From assembly GCA_016869915.1 (NCBI GenBank), contig VGDA01000009.1, positions 1 through 23,518 of the forward strand: 23,518 bases of DNA, given 5' to 3'. Shown here one piece after another: positions 1-8,167 of this stretch. Positions within the stretch are counted from its first letter, which is position 1. Every line of letters starts with the position of its first letter. The notes under the pieces were generated by a model that ran no database searches, was not told where the DNA came from, and saw only the letters and a list, made by a program, of their open reading frames with translations. Source of the DNA: Alphaproteobacteria bacterium (GTDB taxonomy: Bacteria; Pseudomonadota; Alphaproteobacteria; CACIAM-22H2). The position numbers were made by a program, and so were the translations under genes.

Positions 1-94
1 CGAGGCGGAGCTCTCCGCCCGGACCCTGCCCGGCGTTGCGGACGCGCTGCGCGAGCGCCTGCGCATCGCGCAGGCGGTGTGCGTCGCCGGCTGA
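1..94 (+). CDS. 3' end of an unidentified plus-strand gene (partial)
   Basis: Reading from base 2, thirty sense codons run to a TGA at 92-94, and 29 of the 30 end in G or C, which is the signature of real coding sequence in this genome. The visible C-terminal tail is about 30 residues and looks helical, ending LRIAQAVCVAG. No domain can be recognised in so short a piece, so no function is offered. It converges on the minus-strand gluconolactonase-family gene, whose stop codon begins three bases later, leaving no room for a separate terminator between them. Confidence 0.6.
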   Translation, partial: EAELSARTLPGVADALRERLRIAQAVCVAG

Positions 95-97
95 GAC

Positions 98-1039
98 TCA
101 GCGCGCGAAGGGGCGCGGCGCGCCCGTCGTCGTCAGGAAGACGCTGTAGAGCGAGGTCGTGCCGCAGATGAACAGGCGGTTGCGACGCGCGCCCCCGAAC
201 TCGACGTTCGCGACCAGCTCGGGGATCAGGATCTTCCCGACCAGCGTCCCGTCGGGCAGGTAGCAATGCACGCCCTCGCCGGTGCTGGTCCAGATGCGGC
301 CCTCGACGTCGGCGCGGAAACCGTCGAAGAGGCCGGCGCCGCATTCGGCGAAGACCCGGGAGGCGCCGAGCGAGCGACCGTCGGCGCGGACCTCGAGGCG
401 CCTGATGTGGCGCGGCCCGCCCTCCACGTGGCTCCCGCCCGTGTCGGCGACGTAGAGCAGCGTCCCGTCCGGCGAGAAGGCGATGCCGTTGGGCTTCACG
501 AAGTCGGTGGCGACCGCGTCGACCGCGCCACTCGACGGATCGATGCGGTAGACGTTGCAGGCGCCGATCTCGCCATCCGCCTTCTCGCCCTCGTAGTCGG
601 ACATGATCCCGTAGTCGGGGTCGGTAAACCAGATCGAGCCGTCGGGCCTGACCGCGACATCGTTTGGCGAGTTGAAGCGCCGGCCCTGCCAGCGGTCGGC
701 GAGCACGGTGACGCTGCCGTCGAGTTCGGTGCGGGTCACGCGCCGCGCGCGATGCTCGCAGCTCACCAGCCGGCCGAGCGCGTCGACGCTGTTGCCGTTG
801 GAGTTGAAGGCGGGCGCGCGGAACACGGACACGGAGCCGTCGGTCTCGTCGAAGCGCATCATCCTGTCGTTCGGGATGTCCGAGAAGACGAGGTAGCGCC
901 CGGCCGCGAACCAGGCCGGTCCCTCGGCCCAGCGCGCGCCGGTCCACAGGCGCTCGACGCGCACATGGCCGGCGAAGCACGCCTCGAAGCGCCGGTCGAG
1001 CGTGACGAAACCCGTGCCCTCGACTTCCCCGTGGAACAT
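98..1039 (-). CDS. SMP-30/gluconolactonase/LRE family beta-propeller hydrolase
   Basis: The 313-residue protein matches the SMP-30/gluconolactonase family of six-bladed beta-propeller, metal-dependent lactonases that open sugar lactones. Expected metal or active-site positions are visible: Glu39 in WAEGPAWF, Asn126 in FNSPNDVAVRPDG, Asn184 in KPNGIAFSPDG and Asp239 in LFDGFRADVEG. There is no signal peptide, so it is probably cytoplasmic. The ATG at 1039 is preceded by an AGGAGG-type ribosome site about four bases upstream. The gene lies 47 bases after the transglutaminase-like gene and may be cotranscribed with it. The true substrate cannot be inferred; many family members act on lactones other than gluconolactone. 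Confidence 0.9.
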   Translation of the reverse strand: MFHGEVEGTGFVTLDRRFEACFAGHVRVERLWTGARWAEGPAWFAAGRYLVFSDIPNDRMMRFDETDGSVSVFRAPAFNSNGNSVDALGRLVSCEHRARRVTRTELDGSVTVLADRWQGRRFNSPNDVAVRPDGSIWFTDPDYGIMSDYEGEKADGEIGACNVYRIDPSSGAVDAVATDFVKPNGIAFSPDGTLLYVADTGGSHVEGGPRHIRRLEVRADGRSLGASRVFAECGAGLFDGFRADVEGRIWTSTGEGVHCYLPDGTLVGKILIPELVANVEFGGARRNRLFICGTTSLYSVFLTTTGAPRPFAR

Positions 1040-1086
1040 CGCCCCTCCTCGTCGTAGTGCCTTGCGCGCACGGCGGAGCCGTCAGT

Positions 1087-1977
1087 CTAGCGCCCCGCCG
1101 CCGCGCTTCCATCGATCTCCGCGCCGAGGCGGACCACCTCGACCTCAAAGCCGAACTGGCTCGCGACGGGCTCGAGCGTGCCGCTGACGGGAGCCGCGCG
1201 ACGCGGCGACGGCGCGACCGCGAGCGGGACATGGCCCTCCGCCGCGAGGAGGCCCGAGGTCGGGTCGAGCCCGACCCACCCGGCGCCCGGCAAGTAGGCC
1301 TCGCACCACGCATGGAGCGCGGCGCTGTCCTGCGCGCCGCCCGGGTCGGCGCCGGGCTGCACGAGGTAGCCCGACGCGAAGCGCGCGGCGAAGCCCAGCC
1401 GCCGCAGCACCTGGACGAGCAGCCACGACGTGTCGCGGCAGGATCCCTCGCCACGCGCAAGCGTCTCCTCCGGCGGGCGGATCCCCGGCTCGAGGCGCGC
1501 GAGGTACCTGACCTCGCCCGCGAGTCGGCGGTTCAGCGCCACGAGGAACGCCGTCGTCGGCGCCGACGCCCGGTCGATCGAGTGCATGAACGAATCCAGC
1601 AGCGGGCCGGCCGCGTCGACGTCGCGGCAGGGCGCGAGCTCGCGCTCGAGTTCCGTGTCGGGCGCGCCCGCGAAGGGAAAGCGCTCGGCCCAAGGCTCGA
1701 GGAGGAAGTCGAAGGGATCGATCGGCACGAGCTCGACGACGAGCGAGGCCTCGATCTCCAGCCGGTCCATGCGCTCCTCGAAGACCACGCGCGCGACGCG
1801 GTTGCCCTGCGCGTCGCGCTGCCAGCGCAGGACGTGCCGCGCGGGGCCGATCGACAGCGCGAAGGAGGAGACCAGCGCCGGCGCGTGCGGCGCGGGATGC
1901 AGGCGCAGCACGTGCGGGCCGAGCGCGACCTCGCGCCCGTAGCGATACCAGGTCCGATGGCGAAGGCCGAGACGCAT
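1087..1977 (-). CDS. Transglutaminase-like (papain-fold) family protein
   Basis: With the start at 1977 the protein has 296 residues. It has the two-part plan of bacterial transglutaminase-like proteins: an N-terminal beta-rich domain beginning MRLGLRHRTWYRYGREV, then the papain-like core. The catalytic triad is intact: Cys180 in GEGSCRDTSW, His222 in ALHAWCEAYLPG and Asp238 in GWVGLDPTSG. I prefer this ATG to the in-frame ATG at 1989 because GGGAG at 1983-1987 lies five bases upstream and because family members begin at the MRLxxRHxTxYRY motif. Such proteins are usually assumed to be proteases or amidases. The ATP-grasp and alpha-E partners often found beside them are absent here. No signal peptide is seen. 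Confidence 0.9.
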   Translation of the reverse strand: MRLGLRHRTWYRYGREVALGPHVLRLHPAPHAPALVSSFALSIGPARHVLRWQRDAQGNRVARVVFEERMDRLEIEASLVVELVPIDPFDFLLEPWAERFPFAGAPDTELERELAPCRDVDAAGPLLDSFMHSIDRASAPTTAFLVALNRRLAGEVRYLARLEPGIRPPEETLARGEGSCRDTSWLLVQVLRRLGFAARFASGYLVQPGADPGGAQDSAALHAWCEAYLPGAGWVGLDPTSGLLAAEGHVPLAVAPSPRRAAPVSGTLEPVASQFGFEVEVVRLGAEIDGSAAAGR

Positions 1978-1982
1978 GCCGA

Positions 1983-1987
1983 CTCCC
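1983..1987 (-). promoter_or_regulatory. Ribosome binding site deciding the transglutaminase start
   Basis: The minus strand reads GGGAG five bases before the ATG at 1977. The competing upstream ATG at 1989 has only a GAGG two bases away, too close for good initiation. This site therefore favours the shorter protein. Confidence 0.5.
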
Positions 1988-2014
1988 ATCGCCTCGCCCG
2001 CGCCGGCCCCGCGC

Positions 2015-3175
2015 TCAGCCCGGGCGCTTGAACTGCTTGGCCAGCTGCAGCCCCTGGCGCTGGTAGTTCGACCCCGATCCGGCGCCGTACAGCCGCGCGG
2101 GCGGCGCCGTCAGCCTCTCGTAGCGAAGCCAGCCCACGGTCTGGCCGTGCTCCAGCAGGAATGGCACCTCGTGCGAGCGTACCTCGAGCACCGCGCGGCT
2201 CCCCTGCCCCTCGCCGCCATGGCCGAAGCCGGGATCGAAGAAGCCCGCGTAGTGGACGCGGAACTCGCCGACCATCGTGTCGTAGGCGACCATCTCCGCG
2301 GCGTGGTCGGGCGGGATCGTTACGGCCTCGCGCGTGACGAGGATGTAGAAGTCGTCGGGATCGAGGATCAGCCGCCGCGTGCGCGTGTGGATCGGCTCCC
2401 AGAAGTCGAGGATCTCGTAGTGGCCGCGGCGCTCGAGGTCGATCACGTCCGCGTGCTTCTTGGCGCGGTAGCCGACGAGTCCGGTCGCCGTGTCGCCGTC
2501 GAGGTCGACGGTGACGCCCACCAGGCCCTCGCGGAAGACGGGCTCGCCCTCGACGCCGCTGACGAGGCGCACGCGCTTGTGCAGCTCGCGCAGCTTGATG
2601 CCCGTCGCGATGTCGGAGCCGCGCTGGAAGCGGATCTGCGACAGCCGCGTCCCGGGCTTCACCTGCACGCTGAAGGTGCGCGGCGCGACCTCGAGGAAGA
2701 GCGGGCCGTGGTAGCCGCTCTCGACCTTGTCGAAGGAGACCGCGCGGTCGGTGATCACGCGCGTAAAGATGTCCAGGCGCCCGGTCGATGACTTGGGATT
2801 GGTGAGCGCCGAGATCCCCGACTGGAGCTGCACGCGCTCCATCAGCGGGACGATGTAGACGCAGCCGCGCTCGAGCACCGCGCCCTCGGAGAGGTCGATG
2901 CGGTGCATGGTGAACGAGCCGAGCTTGTCCATGACCGTCGCGTCGCCGGGCAGGAAGCTCGCGCGCACGCGATAGGCCCAGCGCCCGAGGCGCAGGTCCA
3001 GGCTCGCCGGCTGGACCTGGTCGTCCAGGATCGGCTCCTCGGCGAGGACCTGGTTCGTGGCCATGAGCTCGCGCAGCGCGGTGTCGGCGAACACCCCGGT
3101 TCCCCGCGTGGAAGGAGACTGCACGGTCGCGGGTACCTCGTTGAACAAAGTGCGGTAGGTGCTCGGGTCTGCCAT
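2015..3175 (-). CDS. dcd: 2'-deoxycytidine 5'-triphosphate deaminase, long alphaproteobacterial form
   Basis: This 386-residue protein is the long form of dCTP deaminase (DCD_N-containing), which converts dCTP to dUTP for thymidylate synthesis. It is about twice the length of the roughly 190-residue enterobacterial Dcd and reads as two Dcd-like halves. The N-terminal half carries NPKSSTGR at 126-133, matching the conserved Ser and Arg of the Dcd active site, then GPLFLEV with Glu162. The C-terminal half has DPGFGHG, then AVLEVRS with Glu331 and a GSNYQRQ tail, but no SSxxxR element. The start at 3175 has an AGGA ribosome site about seven bases upstream. It follows lolD by 44 bases and precedes the transglutaminase-like gene by 37 bases. 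Confidence 0.92.
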   Translation of the reverse strand: MADPSTYRTLFNEVPATVQSPSTRGTGVFADTALRELMATNQVLAEEPILDDQVQPASLDLRLGRWAYRVRASFLPGDATVMDKLGSFTMHRIDLSEGAVLERGCVYIVPLMERVQLQSGISALTNPKSSTGRLDIFTRVITDRAVSFDKVESGYHGPLFLEVAPRTFSVQVKPGTRLSQIRFQRGSDIATGIKLRELHKRVRLVSGVEGEPVFREGLVGVTVDLDGDTATGLVGYRAKKHADVIDLERRGHYEILDFWEPIHTRTRRLILDPDDFYILVTREAVTIPPDHAAEMVAYDTMVGEFRVHYAGFFDPGFGHGGEGQGSRAVLEVRSHEVPFLLEHGQTVGWLRYERLTAPPARLYGAGSGSNYQRQGLQLAKQFKRPG

Positions 3176-3219
3176 GTCGGCTTCCTGCGCGGCTTTCCCG
3201 GAGGCTACACGGCAACGCG

Positions 3220-3892
<673 letters not shown>

Positions 3893-3900
<8 letters not shown>

Positions 3901-5143
3901 GGCGAAGCGCCTCGACCGGGTCGAGCCGCGCGGCACGCCAGGACGGGTAGATGGTCGCGAGGAAGCTGAGCGCCAGCGCCATCGCCACGACATAGGCGAC
4001 CTCGACGGGGTCCATCTTCGCGGGCATGCGCGAGAGGAAGTAGATCTCCGCGGGGAAGAGCTGCCAGCCCATCATCGACTGCAGCCATTGCCGGATCGTC
4101 TCGATGTTCGCGCAGAAGGCGACGCCCAGCGCGAACCCGGCCACGGTGCCGATCACGCCCACCGAGGCGCCGGCCATAAGGAAGATCCGCATCACCGAGC
4201 CGCGCGCCGCGCCCATGGTGCGGAGGATCGCGATGTCCCGCGACTTGTCCTTCACCAGCATGATCAGCGACGAGATGATGTTGAAGGCGGCGACGAGGAT
4301 GATCAGCGTGAGGATCAGGAACATCACGTTGCGCTCGACCTGCAGCGCGCCGAAGAAGCTCGCGTTGGCCTGCTGCCAGTCGAAGACGCGCACGCCCGGC
4401 CCCGCCGCGTCCGCGATCGCGCGGCGCGCCGGGCCGATGCGGTCCGGGTCCTCGACGATGACCTCGACCCCGCTGACGCCCGCGCCGAGCCGGAAGAACA
4501 CCTGAGCCGCCTGGAGCGGCATGTAGACATAGGCGGAATCGTACTCGAACATCCCGACCTCGAAGATCGCGCCGACGCGATAGGCGCGCATGCGAGGCGT
4601 CGTCCCGAAGGCGGTGGCGTTGCCCTGCGGCGAGATCAGCGTGATCTGGTCGCCGATCGAGACGCGGAACTTCTGCGCCATGCGGCTGCCGATGGCGACG
4701 CCGTCCCCGTCGTCGAAGCCGGCCAAGGACCCGCGCACGACGTTGGCGGAGACGAGCGGCCGCGCCTCGAGGTCGGCGGCGCGCATGCCGCGCACCATCG
4801 CGCCGGACGCCACGCCGCTGGCGGTGGCGAGGACCTGGCCCTCGACGAGGGGCGAGGCCGAGACGACTCCGCGCGCGCCGCGCACCCGCGCCGCGACGGC
4901 CTCGTAGTCGGCGAATCCGCCCTCGACGCTGTAGATCGTCACGTGCCCGTTGAGCCCGACGATGCGGCCTAGGAGTTCCGCGCGGAACCCGTTCATCACC
5001 GCCATGACGATGATGAGCGTCGCCACGCCGAGCGCGATCCCCAGCAGCGAGAACCACGCGATGACCGAGATGAAGCCCTCCTGCCGCCTGGCGCGCAGGT
5101 AGCGGAAGGCCATCATGCGCTCGAAGGCGCCGAAGGCTGCCAT
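3893..5143 (-). CDS. lolC: Lipoprotein-releasing system transmembrane permease (LolC/LolE family)
   Basis: The 416-residue inner-membrane protein has the FtsX/MacB-type plan of LolC/LolE: an N-terminal segment at about 26-50, a large periplasmic domain, then three helices from about 273 to 405. It begins with the family-typical FERMMAFRYLRARRQEGF and ends with the conserved SWRAARLDPVEALRHE. Only one permease gene precedes lolD, so a homodimeric permease is likely, as is common in alphaproteobacteria; E. coli uses a LolC-LolE heterodimer. It lies 31 bases after proS and overlaps lolD. No strong ribosome site precedes the chosen ATG, and the internal Met residues at 10-11 are possible alternative starts. 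Confidence 0.93.
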
Positions 5144-5174
5144 CAGCGCGCGCCCGCGGCTGGGCGGCGCGGCG

Positions 5175-6500
5175 TCATCGCGGCGCGGTCAGCTTGGCGA
5201 GGGCGGCGTCCAGCGACAGTTCTTCCTTCGCGCCGCTGCGGCGGTCCTTGACCTCGACCGTGCCGGCCTTCGCGCCGCGCGGGCCGACCACGAGCTGCCA
5301 GGGCAGGCCGACCAGGTCCATGTTCGCGAACTTGGCGCCCGCGCTCTCCGCGCGGTCGTCGTAGAGCGGATCGAGGCCCGCGGCGCGGAGCCGCGCGTAG
5401 AGGTCGCCCGCCATCGCGTCGCAGGCCGCGTCCCCGACGCGCAGGTTGATCACGCCGGCGCCGAACGGCGCGACCGCCGCCGGCCACACGATGCCGGCGT
5501 CGTCGTGGCTCGCCTCGATCAGCGCGCCGACGAGGCGCGAGACGCCGATGCCGTAGGAGCCCATCTCCGGCACGATCTTCTCGCCGTTGGGGCCCTGCAC
5601 GGAAAGGCCCATCGCGGCCGAGTACTTGGTGCCGAAGTAGAAGATGTGCCCGACCTCGATGCCGCGCGCGCCGACCAGACGGTCGCCCAGCCGCGCGGCG
5701 ACGGCGGGATCGTGCTTCTCGTCCGTCGCGGCGTAGAAGCCGGTGAAGCGGTCGACCGCCTTCTGCAGCCCGGCGACGTCGTCGTAGTCGACCGGCAGGT
5801 CGAGCAGGTTCTGGTCGAGGAAGTCGCGGTCGACATAGACCGCGCTCTCTCCCGTCTCGGCGAGGATGATGAACTCGTGGCTGAGGTCGCCGCCGATCGG
5901 GCCGGTGTCGGCGCGCATCGGGATGGCCTTCAGGCCCATGCGCGCGAAGGTGCGCAGGTAGGCGATGAACATCTTGTTGTAGGAATGCCGCGCGCCTGCG
6001 GCGTCGGCGTCGAAGGAATAGGCGTCCTTCATCAGGAACTCGCGCCCGCGCATCACGCCGAAGCGCGGCCGCACCTCGTCCCGGAACTTCCACTGGATGT
6101 GGTAGAGGTTCCGCGGCAGGTCGCGGTAGGAGCGGAACGACGCGCGCGCGATCTCCGTCACCATCTCCTCGTTGGTCGGGCCGTAGAGCATCTCGCGCTC
6201 GTGCCGGTCCGTGATGCGGAGCATCTCCTTGCCGTAGTCGTCGTAGCGGCCGGACTCTCGCCAGAGCTCGGCCGGCTGGATCGTCGGCATCAGGATCTCC
6301 TGCGCGCCGGAGCGGTCCTGCTCCTCGCGCACGATCTGCGCGATCTTCGTCAGCACGCGATGGCCGAGCGGCAGCCAGGAATAGATCCCCGCCGCCTGCT
6401 GGCGGACCATGCCCGCGCGCAGCATCAGCCGGTGGGACACGATCTGCGCCTCGGTGGGCGTTTCCCTGAGCGTGGGCAGGAAGAACTGGCTGAGGCGCAA
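5175..6500 (-). CDS. proS: Prolyl-tRNA synthetase, short form, TTG start
   Basis: This class II synthetase charges tRNA-Pro with proline. From the TTG at 6500 it has 441 residues, close to the roughly 440 of the short alphaproteobacterial form and well below the roughly 570 of the E. coli type, because the large editing insertion is missing. Family motifs include the N-terminal FFLPTLRETPTEAQIVSHRL, the TNEEM segment at 109-113, motif 2 around FRDEVRPRFGVMRGREFLMKD at 139-159, motif 3 at GIGVSRLVGAL from 317, and a C-terminal anticodon-binding domain. No ATG lies at the conserved N-terminus. The TTG has AGGAG seven bases upstream. An in-frame ATG at 6575 would add 25 Pro/Arg-rich residues and falls on the likely promoter. 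Confidence 0.95.
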   Translation of the reverse strand: MRLSQFFLPTLRETPTEAQIVSHRLMLRAGMVRQQAAGIYSWLPLGHRVLTKIAQIVREEQDRSGAQEILMPTIQPAELWRESGRYDDYGKEMLRITDRHEREMLYGPTNEEMVTEIARASFRSYRDLPRNLYHIQWKFRDEVRPRFGVMRGREFLMKDAYSFDADAAGARHSYNKMFIAYLRTFARMGLKAIPMRADTGPIGGDLSHEFIILAETGESAVYVDRDFLDQNLLDLPVDYDDVAGLQKAVDRFTGFYAATDEKHDPAVAARLGDRLVGARGIEVGHIFYFGTKYSAAMGLSVQGPNGEKIVPEMGSYGIGVSRLVGALIEASHDDAGIVWPAAVAPFGAGVINLRVGDAACDAMAGDLYARLRAAGLDPLYDDRAESAGAKFANMDLVGLPWQLVVGPRGAKAGTVEVKDRRSGAKEELSLDAALAKLTAPR

Positions 6501-6507
6501 GGGCTCG

Positions 6508-6512
6508 CTCCT
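6508..6512 (-). promoter_or_regulatory. Ribosome binding site deciding the proS TTG start
   Basis: The minus strand reads AGGAG seven bases before the TTG at 6500. This is ideal spacing and matches where homologous proteins begin, so it supports the rare start codon. Confidence 0.65.
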
Positions 6513-6546
6513 GGTGTCTGGCGGGGAGAAACGCCGGGGCGCCGGC

Positions 6547-6575
6547 AATCTAGGCAAAGCCCCCGGCGGTGGCAA
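6547..6575 (-). promoter_or_regulatory. Predicted sigma70-type promoter for proS-lolC-lolD
   Basis: On the minus strand TTGCCA (plus positions 6570-6575) is followed after exactly 17 bases by TAGATT (6547-6552). The -35 box matches five of six consensus bases and the -10 box four of six. Transcription would begin near 6540, giving a leader of about 40 bases before the proS TTG. The stretch also contains an 8-bp inverted repeat (6532-6539 with 6561-6568), which could be a terminator of the preceding gene or simply part of the promoter. Confidence 0.55.
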
Positions 6576-6596
6576 TTTCGCGGCCGCGCCGCGGCT

Positions 6597-7001
6597 TCAG
6601 CGCGGCGCGACGCGGCGGCAGGCCGCAGCGAGCGCGGCGCCGTCGCCCTGCCCGACTTGCTGGCCGTTGAAGAGGACCTTGCCGTCCGGGCCGAGCGTCA
6701 CGCGGCCGACGCCCATCTGCGGCATCGCGAGGCGCGATCCGGCGGGGAGGTAGGGCGCGAGGTCGGCGTTGAGGTCGAAGGTGAAGCTCGGCGAGAGCAC
6801 GGGCGCCGAGGGCGCGAGGTCGGCCCCGGCGACCGGCCTGCCGCGTGCGTCGACGCCGGGCCGGTAGGCGACGTCGGGCGCCGGCTGGTGCGTCGCCAGG
6901 GCGCGGCAGGCCGCGCCGTCGACGACGATCGTATGGGCTTGCGCGACCGCGGAGGTCGCGAAAGCGAGCGCCACGGCAGGCAGGACGAAGAGGATCTTCA
7001 T
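6597..7001 (-). CDS. Small secreted protein of unknown function
   Basis: The 134-residue product starts with a clear signal peptide, MKILFVLPAVALAFATSAVA, with probable cleavage after AQA near residue 22, so it should be periplasmic. The mature part has a conserved-looking PDVAYRPGVDARGRPVAGADL stretch at about 42-62, a beta-rich middle with FTFDLNADLAPYLP and FNGQQVG, and two cysteines only (32 and 128), which could pair. I recall similar unnamed proteins in other alphaproteobacteria but know no function for them. An ATG at 7010 would add only three residues; neither start has a convincing ribosome site. It follows the importer binding-protein gene by 55 bases and precedes the proS promoter. 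Confidence 0.75.
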   Translation of the reverse strand: MKILFVLPAVALAFATSAVAQAHTIVVDGAACRALATHQPAPDVAYRPGVDARGRPVAGADLAPSAPVLSPSFTFDLNADLAPYLPAGSRLAMPQMGVGRVTLGPDGKVLFNGQQVGQGDGAALAAACRRVAPR

Positions 7002-7018
7002 GCGCGCCATCCGGGAAT

Positions 7019-7044
7019 CCCGCGGGCCGCCGGCGACCCGCGGG
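7019..7044 (-). terminator. GC-rich hairpin between binding-protein gene and small secreted gene
   Basis: An 8-bp sequence, CCCGCGGG, occurs at 7019-7026 and again at 7037-7044. It is itself a palindrome, so the two copies can form a stem with a 10-base loop. It lies just after the stop of the importer binding-protein gene and ends about nine bases before the possible start at 7010. No U-rich tract follows on the minus strand, so classical termination is doubtful. It may instead protect the 3' end of the importer mRNA or affect translation of the small gene. Confidence 0.35.
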
Positions 7045-7056
7045 GACGACCCGTCC

Positions 7057-8136
7057 TCAGTTCGGGATCTTCTCGTCGATCCCCCTCACGTAGAAGTTCA
7101 TGCTGGCGATCTGCTCGTCCAAGAGATGGCCCGCGCCCTTGCACTCGACCGTCGTGCCGTCCTGGCGGACGAGCGGGCACTTGAAGGGATGCAGCGCCTT
7201 GGACTTGATCGCCGCCTCGGTGGCCTCGGCCATCTTCCGCACGTCGTCCGGCATGTTCGTGTAGGGCGCCATCTTGACCTTGCCCTTGTCGAGGCCGTCC
7301 CACACCGCGCCGGTGGTCCACTTGCCCTCGAGGGCGAGGCCCACGCGATCGACGTAGTACGGCGCCCAGTCGTCGATGATCGAGGTCAGCTGCGCCTTCG
7401 GGCCGAACTTGATCATGTCCGAGGCCTGGCCGAACGCGAACACGCCGCGCTCCTGCGCGACCTGCATCGCGGCGGCGCTGTCGGTGTGCTGCGAGATGAT
7501 GTCGGCGCCCTGGCTGATCAGGGTCTTCGCCGCGTCGGCTTCCTTGCCCGGGTCGTACCAGGAGTTCACCCACACGACCTTGATCTTCATGTCGGGACGC
7601 ACGGACTGCGCGCCGAGCATGAAGGAGTTGATGCCGGCGACGACCTCGGGGATCGGGAACGAGCCGATATAGCCGATCGTCCCGCTCTTCGACATCTTCG
7701 CGGCGATCTGGCCGATGATGTAGCGGCCCTCGTAGAAGCGCGCGTCGTAGGTCGCGACGTTGGGCGCGCGCTTGAAGCCCGTCGCGTGCTCGAACCACAC
7801 GTTCGGGAAGCGCTGCGCAACCTTGATCGTCGGCTCCATGTAGCCGAACGAGGTCGTGAAGATGAGCTTGTGGCCCGAGCGGGCGAGCTGCTCGATCACG
7901 CGCTCGGCGTCGGGGCCCTCGGAGACCTTCTCGACGAAGGTGGTCTCGACGCGGTCGCCGTACCTGGCGACCACGGCCTTGCGGCCCTCGTCGTGCTGGT
8001 AGCTCCAGCCGAAGTCGCCCACCGGGCCGACATAGACGAAGCCGACCTTGAGCTTCTGCTGCGCGGTCGCCACGCCGGCGCCGATCGCGAGCGCGCCGAC
8101 GGCCGCCGCCGCGAGCGCTATGAAGTTACGTCGCAT
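7057..8136 (-). CDS. BMP-family ABC transporter periplasmic substrate-binding protein
   Basis: The 359-residue protein belongs to the BMP/PnrA-like family (basic membrane protein), whose studied members bind purine nucleosides for ABC import. It has a twin-arginine-containing but otherwise ordinary signal peptide ending ATAQ near residue 26. Typical family segments are VGFVYVGPVGDFGWSYQHDEG from about 31, PDAERVIEQLA, TTSFGYMEPT, FEHATG and SFPIPEVVAGIN. No lipobox cysteine is present, so it should be soluble in the periplasm. A cysteine pair at 320 and 332 lies near the C-terminus. The start at 8136 is chosen because AGGAGG lies nine bases upstream; the ATG at 8145 touches that site directly. 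It is the last gene of the four-gene importer cluster. Confidence 0.92.
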   Translation of the reverse strand: MRRNFIALAAAAVGALAIGAGVATAQQKLKVGFVYVGPVGDFGWSYQHDEGRKAVVARYGDRVETTFVEKVSEGPDAERVIEQLARSGHKLIFTTSFGYMEPTIKVAQRFPNVWFEHATGFKRAPNVATYDARFYEGRYIIGQIAAKMSKSGTIGYIGSFPIPEVVAGINSFMLGAQSVRPDMKIKVVWVNSWYDPGKEADAAKTLISQGADIISQHTDSAAAMQVAQERGVFAFGQASDMIKFGPKAQLTSIIDDWAPYYVDRVGLALEGKWTTGAVWDGLDKGKVKMAPYTNMPDDVRKMAEATEAAIKSKALHPFKCPLVRQDGTTVECKGAGHLLDEQIASMNFYVRGIDEKIPN

Positions 8137-8145
8137 CCTGTTCAT

Positions 8146-8151
8146 CCTCCT
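8146..8151 (-). promoter_or_regulatory. Ribosome binding site deciding the binding-protein start
   Basis: A perfect AGGAGG on the minus strand lies nine bases before the ATG at 8136 and immediately adjacent to the ATG at 8145, so only the downstream ATG is correctly spaced. Such a strong site fits the high expression a binding protein needs relative to its membrane partners. Confidence 0.7.
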
Positions 8152-8167
8152 TGTGGGTGCTGGGGGG

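Noticed and set aside
6532..6568. Inverted repeat as a rho-independent terminator of the small secreted gene
   Set aside because: CGCCGGGG and CCCCGGCG arms exist and TTTCT follows, but the loop is 21 bases and the element coincides with the proS promoter, so it was not called as a separate terminator.
6501..6575. ATG at 6575 as the proS start
   Set aside because: It adds a Pro/Arg-rich stretch absent from the family and falls on the predicted promoter. The TTG has the better ribosome site.
5115..7184. Long plus-strand open frame (689 codons) opposite proS and the small secreted gene
   Set aside because: It is antisense to well-identified genes, is rich in Arg/Ala/Asp/His with no recognisable domain, and spans several gene boundaries. 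Such frames are expected opposite GC-rich genes.
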